This document shows, in pieces, positions 51,498 through 61,600 of a stretch of 64,000 nucleotides of DNA. Origin of the DNA: Steinernema hermaphroditum (taxonomy: Eukaryota > Nematoda > Chromadorea > Rhabditida > Steinernematidae); assembly GCA_030435675.1 (NCBI GenBank), contig CM059624.1, positions 16,640,769 through 16,704,768 on the forward strand, in the 5' to 3' direction. The translations under genes were made by a program, and so were the position numbers. How positions within the stretch are numbered: the first letter of the stretch is position 1; each line of letters begins with the position of its first letter. The notes under the pieces are model-generated. The model had not been told where the DNA came from, did not search any database, and saw nothing but the letters and a program-made list of their open reading frames with translations.

Positions 51498-54400
51498 TTG
51501 GAGGAGGAGGGTCAGATGCAGAACTCTTTGCATGAACAAGGCCCTATCTGTCTCGAATTGAAAGTTTTGCAGGAAACTAAGATAGTCCACAGTAAATCCA
51601 ACGAGAGTAGGCGCGTTCGATCAGGCTCGTGCAGTTCTACAAGATCCAATCATAAAAATGCTATGGTACTTTGGAGCAGGAGGGTCAGATGCAGAACTCT
51701 TTGCATGAACAAGGCCCTATCTGTCTCGAATTGAAAGTTTTGCAGGAAACTAAGATAGTCCACAGTAAATCCAACGTGAGTAGGCGCGTTCGATCAGGCT
51801 CGTGCAGTTCTACAAGATCCAATCATAAAAATGCTATGGTACTTTGGAGCAGGAGGGTCAGATGCAGAACTCTTTGCATGAACAAGGCCCTATCTGTCTC
51901 GAATTGAAAGTTTTGCAGGAAACTAAGATAGTCCACAGTAAATCCAACGTGAGTAGGCGCGTTCGATCAGGCTCGTGCAGTTCTACAAGATCCAATCATA
52001 AAAATGCTATGGTACTTTGGAGCAGGAGGGTCAGATGCAGAACTCTTTGCATGAACAAGGCCCTATCTGTCTCGAATTGAAAGTTTTGCAGGAAACTAAG
52101 ATAGTCCACAGTAAATCCAACGTGAGTAGGCGCGTTCGATCAGGCTCGTGCAGTTCTACAAGATCCAATCATAAAAATGCTATGGTACTTTGGAGCAGGA
52201 GGGTCAGATGCAGAGCTCTTTGTGTGAACAAGGGCCCTATCTGTCTCGAATTGAAAGTTTTGCAGGAAACTAAGATAGTCCACAGTAAATCCAACGGGAA
52301 TAGGCGCGTTCGATCAGGCTCGTGCAGTTCTACAAGATCCAATCATAAAAATGCTATGGTACTTTGGAGCAGGAGGGTCAGATGCAGAACTCTTTGCATG
52401 AACAAGGCCCTATCTGTCTCGAATTGAAAGTTTTGCAGGAAACTAAGATAGTCCACAGTAAATCCAACGTGAGTAGGCGCGTTCGATCAGGCTCGTGCAG
52501 TTCTACAAGATCCAATCATAAAAATGCTATGGTACTTTGGAGCAGGAGGGTCAGATGCAGAACTCTTTGTATGAACAAGGCCCTATCTGTCTCGAATTGA
52601 AAGTTTTGCAGGAAACTAAGATAGTCCACAGTAATCCCAACGGGAATAGGCGCGTTCGATCAGGCTCGTGCAGTTCTACAAGATCCAATCATAAAAATGC
52701 TATGGTACTTTGGAGCAGGAGGGTCAGATGCAGAACTCTTTGTATGAACAAGGGCCCTATCTGTCTCGAATTGAAAGTTTTGCAGGAAACTAAGATAGTC
52801 CACAGTAAATCCAACGGGAATAGGCGCGTTCGATCAGGCTCGTGCAGTTCTACAAGATCCAATCATAAAAATGCTATGGTACTTTGGAGCAGGAGGGTCA
52901 GATGCAGAACTCTTTGCATGAACAAGGGCCCTATCTGTCTCGAATTGAAAGTTTTGCAGGAAACTAAGATAGTCCACAGTAAATCCAACGGGAGTAGGCG
53001 CGTTCGATCAGGCTCGTGCAGTTCTACAAGATCCAATCATAAAAATGCTATGGTACTTTGGAGCAGGAGGGTCAGATGCAGAGCTCTTTGTGTGAACAAG
53101 GGCCCTAGCTGTCTCGAATTGAAAGTTTTGCAGGAAACTAAGATAGTCCACAGTAAATCCAACGGGAGTAGGCGCGTTCGATCAGGCTCGTGCAGTTCTA
53201 CAAGATCCAATCATAAAAATGCTATGGTACTTTGGAGCAGGAGGGTCAGATGCAGAACTCTTTGCATGAACAAGGCCCTATCTGTCTCGAATTGAAAGTT
53301 TTGCAGGAAACTAAGATAGTCCACAGTAAATCCAACGGGAATAGGCGCGTTCGATCAGGCTCGTGCAGTTCTACAAGATCCAATCATAAAAATGCTATGG
53401 TACTTTGGAGCAGGAGGGTCAGATGCAGAACTCTTTGCATGAACAAGGCCCTATCTGTCTCGAATTGAAAGTTTTGCAGGAAACTAAGATAGTCCACAGT
53501 AATCCGAACGGGAATAGGCGCGTTCGATCAGGCTCGTGCAGTTCTACAAGATGGAATCATAAAAATGATATGGTACTTTGGAGCAGGAGGGTCAGATGCA
53601 GAACTCTTTGCATGAACAAGGCCCTATCTGTCTCGAATTGAAAGTTTTGCAGGAAACTAAGATAGTCCACAGTAAATCCAACGAGAGTAGGCGCGTTCGA
53701 TCAGGCTCGTGCAGTTCTACAAGATCCAATCATAAAAATGCTATGGTACTTTGGAGCAGGAGGGTCAGATGCAGAACTCTTTGCATGAACAAGGCCCTAT
53801 CTGTCTCGAATTGAAAGTTTTGCAGGAAACTAAGATAGTCCACAGTAAATCCAACGGGAATAGGCGCGTTCGATCAGGCTCGTGCAGTTCTACAAGATCC
53901 AATCATAAAAATGCTATGGTACTTTGGAGCAGGAGGGTCAGATGCAGAACTCTTTGCATGAACAAGGCCCTATCTGTCTCGAATTGAAAGTTTTGCAGGA
54001 AACTAAGATAGTCCACAGTAAATCCAACGGGAATAGGCGCGTTCGATCAGGCTCGTGCAGTTCTACAAGATCCAATCATAAAAATGCTATGGTACTTTGG
54101 AGCAGGAGGGTCAGATGCAGAACTCTTTGCATGAACAAGGCCCTATCTGTCTCGAATTGAAAGTTTTGCAGGAAACTAAGATAGTCCACAGTAAATCCAA
54201 CGGGAATAGGCGCGTTCGATCAGGCTCGTGCAGTTCTACAAGATCCAATCATAAAAATGCTATGGTACTTTGGAGCAGGAGGGTCAGATGCAGAACTCTT
54301 TGCATGAACAAGGCCCTATCTGTCTCGAATTGAAAGTTTTGCAGGAAACTAAGATAGTCCACAGTAAATCCAACGGGAGTAGGCGCGTTCGATCAGGCTC

Positions 54401-56500
54401 GTGCAGTTCTACAAGATCCAATCATAAAAATGCTATGGTACTTTGGAGCAGGAGGGTCAGATGCAGAACTCTTTGCATGAACAAGGCCCTATCTGTCTCG
54501 AATTGAAAGTTTTGCAGGAAACTAAGATAGTCCACAGTAAATCCAACGGGAATAGGCGCGTTCGATCAGGCTCGTGCAGTTCTACAAGATCCAATCATAA
54601 AAATGCTATGGTACTTTGGAGCAGGAGGGTCAGATGCAGAGCTCTTTGTGTGAGCAAGGGCCCTAGCTGTCTCGAATTGAAAGTTTTGCAGGAAACTAAG
54701 ATAGTCCACAGTAATCCCAACGGGAATAGGCGCGTTCGATCAGGCTCGTGCAGTTCTACAAGATCCAATCATAAAAATGCTATGGTACTTTGGAGCAGGA
54801 GGGTCAGATGCAGAGCTCTTTGTATGATCAAGGGCCCTAGCTGTCTCGAATTGAAAGTTTTGCAGGAAACTAAGATAGTCCACAGTAAATCCAACGTGAG
54901 TAGGCGCGTTCGATCAGGCTCGTGCAGTTCTACAAGATCCAATCATAAAAATGCTATGGTACTTTGGAGCAGGAGGGTCAGATGCAGAGCTCTTGTGTGA
55001 ACAAGGGCCCTAGCTGTCTCGAATTGAAAGTTTTGCAGGAAACTAAGATAGTCCACAGTAAATCCAACGGGAGTAGGCGCGTTCGATCAGGCTCGTGCAG
55101 TTCTACAACATCCAATCATAAAAATGCTATGGTACTTTGGAGCAGGAGGGTCAGATGCAGAGCTCTTTGTATGAACAAGGGCCCTATCTGTCTCGAATTG
55201 AAAGTTTTGCAGGAAACTAAGATAGTCCACAGTAAATCCAACGTGAGTAGGCGCGTTCGATCAGGCTCGTGCAGTTCTACAAGATCCAATCATAAAAATG
55301 CTATGGTACTTTGGAGCAGGAGGGTCAGATGCAGAACTCTTTGCATGAACAAGGCCCTATCTGTCTCGAATTGAAAGTTTTGCAGGAAACTAAGATAGTC
55401 CACAGTAAATCCAACGGGAATAGGCGCGTTCGATCAGGCTCGTGCAGTTCTACAAGATCCAATCATAAAAATGCTATGGTACTTTGGAGCAGGAGGGTCA
55501 GATGCAGAACTCTTTGCATGAACAAGGCCCTATCTGTCTCGAATTGAAAGTTTTGCAGGAAACTAAGATAGTCCACAGTAAATCCAACGGGAATAGGCGC
55601 GTTCGATCAGGCTCGTGCAGTTCTACAAGATCCAATCATAAAAATGCTATGGTACTTTGGAGCAGGAGGGTCAGATGCAGAACTCTTTGCATGAACAAGG
55701 GCCCTATCTGTCTCGAATTGAAAGTTTTGCAGGAAACTAAGATAGTCCACAGTAAATCCAACGGGAATAGGCGCGTTCGATCAGGCTCGTGCAGTTCTAC
55801 AAGATCCAATCATAAAAATGCTATGGTACTTTGGAGCAGGAGGGTCAGATGCAGAGCTCTTGGTGTGAGCAAGGGCCCTGCTGTCTCGAATTGAAAGTTT
55901 TGCAGGAAACTAAGATAGTCCACAGTAAATCCAACGGGAGTAGGCGCGTTCGATCAGGCTCGTGCAGTTCTACAAGATCCAATCATAAAAATGCTATGGT
56001 ACTTTGGAGCAGGAGGGTCAGATGCAGAACTCTTTGCATGAACAAGGCCCTATCTGTCTCGAATTGAAAGTTTTGCAGGAAACTAAGATAGTCCACAGTA
56101 AATATAACGGGAATAGGCGCGTTCGATCAGGCTCGTGCAGTTCTACAAGATCCAATCATAAAAATGCTATGGTACTTTGGAGCAGGAGGGTCAGATGCAG
56201 AACTCTTTGCATGAACAAGGCCCTATCTGTCTCGAATTGAAAGTTTTGCAGGAAACTAAGATAGTCCACAGTAAATCCAACGTGAGTAGGCGCGTTCGAT
56301 CAGGCTCGTGCAGTTCTACAAGATCCAATCATAAAAATGCTATGGTACTTTGGAGCAGGAGGGTCAGATTCAGAACTCTTTGCATGAACAAGGCCCTATC
56401 TGTCTCGAATTGAAAGTTTTGCAGGAAACTAAGATAGTCCACAGTAAATATAACGGGAATAGGCGCGTTCGATCAGGCTCGTGCAGTTCTACAAGATCCC
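51498..56500 (+). repeat. Array domain I: very uniform units with recombinant taaatcc box
   Basis: Almost all units are 173 bp, with 174-bp exceptions, and share the tail gcagaactctttgcatg. The box is taaatccaacgtgagt, taaatccaacgggaat or taaatccaacgggagt. This joins T51 of the taatccc type to A54-T55 of the gaaatcc type. Low variety and absence of short hinges point to recent homogenisation. A one-base C insertion (agatcccaatc) at about 56497 closes the domain. Confidence 0.85.
54983..55000 (+). repeat. 172/173-bp tail variant with a missing T
   Basis: The tail reads gagctcttgtgtgaacaag where related units read gagctctttgtgtgaac, one T shorter. It interrupts the open frame of a run of 174-bp units. 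Confidence 0.85.
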
Positions 56501-58600
56501 AATCATAAAAATGCTATGGTACTTTGGAGCAGGAGGGTCAGATGCAGAGCTCTTGGTATGAACAAGGGCCCTAGCTGTCTCGAATTGAAAGTTTTGCAGG
56601 AAACTAAGATAGTCCACAGTAATCCGAACGGGAATAGGCGCGTTCGATCAGGCTCGTGCAGTTCTACAAGATCGAATCATAAAAATGATATGGTACTTTG
56701 GAGCAGGAGGGTCAGATGCAGAACTCTTTGCATGAACAAGGCCCTATCTGTCTCGAATTGAAAGTTTTGCAGGAAACTAAGATAGTCCACAGTAAATCCA
56801 ACGAGAGTAGGCGCGTTCGATCAGGCTCGTGCAGTTCTACAAGATCCGATCATAAAAATGCTATGGTACTTTGGAGCAGGAGGGTCAGATGCAGAGCTCT
56901 TTGAATGAACAAGGGCCCTAGCTGTCTCGAATTGAAAGTTTTGCAGGAAACTAAGATAGTCCACAGTAATTCCAACGGGAATAGGCGCGTTCGATCAGGC
57001 TCGTGCAGTTCTACAAGATCCAATCATAAAAATGCTATGGTACTTTGGAGCAGGAGGGTCAGATGCAGAGCTCTTTGTGTGAGCAAGGGCCCTGCTGTCT
57101 CGAATTGAAAGTTTTGCAGGAAACTAAGATAGTCCACAGTAATCCGAACGGGAATAGGCGCGTTCGATCAGGCTCGTGCAGTTCTACAAGATGGAATCAT
57201 AAAAATGATATGGTACTTTGGAGCAGGAGGGTCAGATGCAGAACTCTTTGCATGAACAAGGGCCCTGCTGTCTCGAATTGAAAGTTTTGCAGGAAACTAA
57301 GATAGTCCACAGTAAATCCAACGGGAGTAGGCGCGTTCGATCAGGCTCGTGCAGTTCTACAAGATCCAATCATAAAAATGCTATGGTACTTTGGAGCAGG
57401 AGGGTCAGATGCAGAGCTCTTTGTGTGAGCAAGGGCCCTGCTGTCTCGAATTGAAAGTTTTGCAGGAAACTAAGATAGTCCACAGTAATCCCAACGGGAA
57501 TAGGCGCGTTCGATCAGGCTCGTGCAGTTCTACAAGATCCAATCATAAAAATGCTATGGTACTTTGGAGCAGGAGGGTCAGATGCAGAGCTCTTGGTGTG
57601 AGCAAGGGCCCTGCTGTCTCGAATTGAAAGTTTTGCAGGAAACTAAGATAGTCCACAGTAAATCCAACGGGAATAGGCGCGTTCGATCAGGCTCGTGCAG
57701 TTCTACAAGATGGAATCATAAAAATGATATGGTACTTTGGAGCAGGAGGGTCAGATGCAGAACTCTTTGCATGAACAAGGCCCTATCTGTCTCGAATTGA
57801 AAGTTTTGCAGGAAACTAAGATAGTCCACAGTAAATCCAACGTGAGTAGGCGCGTTCGATCAGGCTCGTGCAGTTCTACAAGATCCAATCATAAAAATGC
57901 TATGGTACTTTGGAGCAGGAGGGTCAGATGCAGAGCTCTTTGTGTGAGCAAGGGCCCTGCTGTCTCGAATTGAAAGTTTTGCAGGAAACTAAGATAGTCC
58001 ACAGTAATCCCAACGGGAATAGGCGCGTTCGATCAGGCTCGTGCAGTTCTACAAGATCCAATCATAAAAATGCTATGGTACTTTGGAGCAGGAGGGTCAG
58101 ATGCAGAGCTCTTTGTGTGAGCAAGGGCCCTGCTGTCTCGAATTGAAAGTTTTGCAGGAAACTAAGATAGTCCACAGTAATCCCAACGGGAATAGGCGCG
58201 TTCGATCAGGCTCGTGCAGTTCTACAAGATGGAATCATAAAAATGATATGGTACTTTGGAGCAGGAGGGTCAGATGCAGAACTCTTTGCATGAACAAGGC
58301 CCTATCTGTCTCGAATTGAAAGTTTTGCAGGAAACTAAGATAGTCCACAGTAAATCCAACGTGAGTAGGCGCGTTCGATCAGGCTCGTGCAGTTCTACAA
58401 GATCCAATCATAAAAATGCTATGGTACTTTGGAGCAGGAGGGTCAGATTCAGAACTCTTTGCATGAACAAGGCCCTATCTGTCTCGAATTGAAAGTTTTG
58501 CAGGAAACTAAGATAGTCCACAGTAAATATAACGGGAATAGGCGCGTTCGATCAGGCTCGTGCAGTTCTACAAGATCCAATCATAAAAATGCTATGGTAC
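56177..58600 (+). repeat. 12-monomer (2079-bp) duplication with two private markers
   Basis: The substitution gtcagattcag (G149T) occurs only at about 56364-56374 and 58443-58453, 2079 bp apart. Each is followed by a unit with the private box taaatataacgggaat (near 56446 and 58525), and each is preceded by a unit with taaatccaacgtgagt. The box variant also appears once more at about 56099, which suggests the donor block was first copied locally and then at the longer spacing. Confidence 0.88.
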
Positions 58601-61600
58601 TTTGGAGCAGGAGGGTCAGATGCAGAGCTCTTGGTGTGAGCAAGGGCCCTGCTGTCTCGAATTGAAAGTTTTGCAGGAAACTAAGATAGTCCACAGTAAT
58701 CCGAACGGGAATAGGCGCGTTCGATCAGGCTCGTGCAGTTCTACAAGATGGAATCATAAAAATGATATGGTACTTTGGAGCAGGAGGGTCAGATGCAGAA
58801 CTCTTTGCATGAACAAGGCCCTATCTGTCTCGAATTGAAAGTTTTGCAGGAAACTAAGATAGTCCACAGTAATCCGAACGGGAATAGGCGCGTTCGATCA
58901 GGCTCGTGCAGTTCTACAAGATGGAATCATAAAAATGCTATGGTACTTTGGAGCAGGAGGGTCAGATGCAGAACTCTTTGTATGAACAAGGGCCCTATCT
59001 GTCTCGAATTGAAAGTTTTGCAGGAAACTAAGATAGTCCACAGTAATCCGAACGGGAATAGGCGCGTTCGATCAGGCTCGTGCAGTTCTACAAGATCCAA
59101 TCATAAAAATGATATGGTACTTTGGAGCAGGAGGGTCAGATGCAGAACTCTTTGCATGAACAAGGCCCTATCTGTCTCGAATTGAAAGTTTTGCAGGAAA
59201 CTAAGATAGTCCACAGTAAATCCAACGGGAATAGGCGCGTTCGATCAGGCTCGTGCAGTTCTACAAGATCCAATCATAAAAATGCTATGGTACTTTGGAG
59301 CAGGAGGGTCAGATGCAGAGCTCTTTGTGTGAGCAAGGGCCCTAGCTGTCTCGAATTGAAAGTTTTGCAGGAAACTAAGATAGTCCACAGTAATCCCAAC
59401 GGGAATAGGCGCGTTCGATCAGGCTCGTGCAGTTCTACAAGATCCAATCATAAAAATGCTATGGTACTTTGGAGCAGGAGGGTCAGATGCAGAGCTCTTG
59501 GTGTGAGCAAGGGCCCTGCTGTCTCGAATTGAAAGTTTTGCAGGAAACTAAGATAGTCCACAGTAATCCGAACGGGAATAGGCGCGTTCGATCAGGCTCG
59601 TGCAGTTCTACAAGATCCAATCATAAAAATGATATGGTACTTTGGAGCAGGAGGGTCAGATGCAGAGCTCTTTGTATGAACAAGGGCCCTATCTGTCTCG
59701 AATTGAAAGTTTTGCAGGAAACTAAGATAGTCCACAGTAAATCCAACGGGAATAGGCGCGTTCGATCAGGCTCGTGCAGTTCTACAAGATCCAATCATAA
59801 AAATGCTATGGTACTTTGGAGCAGGAGGGTCAGATGCAGAACTCTTTGCATGAACAAGGCCCTATCTGTCTCGAATTGAAAGTTTTGCAGGAAACTAAGA
59901 TAGTCCACAGTAAATCCAACGGGAATAGGCGCGTTCGATCAGGCTCGTGCAGTTCTACAAGATCCAATCATAAAAATGCTATGGTACTTTGGAGCAGGAG
60001 GGTCAGATGCAGAGCTCTTGGTGTGAGCAAGGGCCCTGCTGTCTCGAATTGAAAGTTTTGCAGGAAACTAAGATAGTCCACAGTAATCCCAACGGGAATA
60101 GGCGCGTTCGATCAGGCTCGTGCAGTTCTACAAGATCCAATCATAAAAATGCTATGGTACTTTGGAGCAGGAGGGTCAGATGCAGAACTCTTTGCATGAA
60201 CAAGGCCCTATCTGTCTCGAATTGAAAGTTTTGCAGGAAACTAAGATAGTCCACAGTAATCCGAACGGGAATAGGCGCGTTCGATCAGGCTCGTGCAGTT
60301 CTACAAGATCCAATCATAAAAATGCTATGGTACTTTGGAGCAGGAGGGTCAGATGCAGAACTCTTTGCATGAACAAGGCCCTATCTGTCTCGAATTGAAA
60401 GTTTTGCAGGAAACTAAGATAGTCCACAGTAAATCCAACGGGAATAGGCGCGTTCGATCAGGCTCGTGCAGTTCTACAAGATCCAATCATAAAAATGCTA
60501 TGGTACTTTGGAGCAGGAGGGTCAGATGCAGAACTCTTGGTGTGAACAAGGGCCCTAGCTGTCTCGAATTGAAAGTTTTGCAGGAAACTAAGATAGTCCA
60601 CAGTAATCCCAACGGGAATAGGCGCGTTCGATCAGGCTCGTGCAGTTCTACAAGATCCAATCATAAAAATGCTATGGTACTTTGGAGCAGGAGGGTCAGA
60701 TGCAGAACTCTTTGTATGAACAAGGGCCCTATCTGTCTCGAATTGAAAGTTTTGCAGGAAACTAAGATAGTCCACAGTAATCCCAACGGGAATAGGCGCG
60801 TTCGATCAGGCTCGTGCAGTTCTACAAGATGGAATCATAAAAATGCTATGGTACTTTGGAGCAGGAGGGTCAGATGCAGAACTCTTTGCATGAACAAGGG
60901 CCCTATCTGTCTCGAATTGAAAGTTTTGCAGGAAACTAAGATAGTCCACAGTAAATCCAACGAGAGTAGGCGCGTTCGATCAGGCTCGTGCAGTTCTACA
61001 AGATCCAATCATAAAAATGCTATGGTACTTTGGAGCAGGAGGGTCAGATGCAGAACTCTTTGCATGAACAAGGCCCTATCTGTCTCGAATTGAAAGTTTT
61101 GCAGGAAACTAAGATAGTCCACAGTAAATCCAACGGGAGTAGGCGCGTTCGATCAGGCTCGTGCAGTTCTACAAGATCCAATCATAAAAATGCTATGGTA
61201 CTTTGGAGCAGGAGGGTCAGATGCAGAGCTCTTGGTGTGAGCAAGGGCCCTGCTGTCTCGAATTGAAAGTTTTGCAGGAAACTAAGATAGTCCACAGTAA
61301 TCCCAACGGGAATAGGCGCGTTCGATCAGGCTCGTGCAGTTCTACAAGATCCAATCATAAAAATGCTATGGTACTTTGGAGCAGGAGGGTCAGATGCAGA
61401 ACTCTTTGCATGAACAAGGGCCCTATCTGTCTCGAATTGAAAGTTTTGCAGGAAACTAAGATAGTCCACAGTAATCCCAACGGGAATAGGCGCGTTCGAT
61501 CAGGCTCGTGCAGTTCTACAAGATCCAATCATAAAAATGCTATGGTACTTTGGAGCAGGAGGGTCAGATGCAGAGCTCTTGGTGTGAGCAAGGGCCCTGC

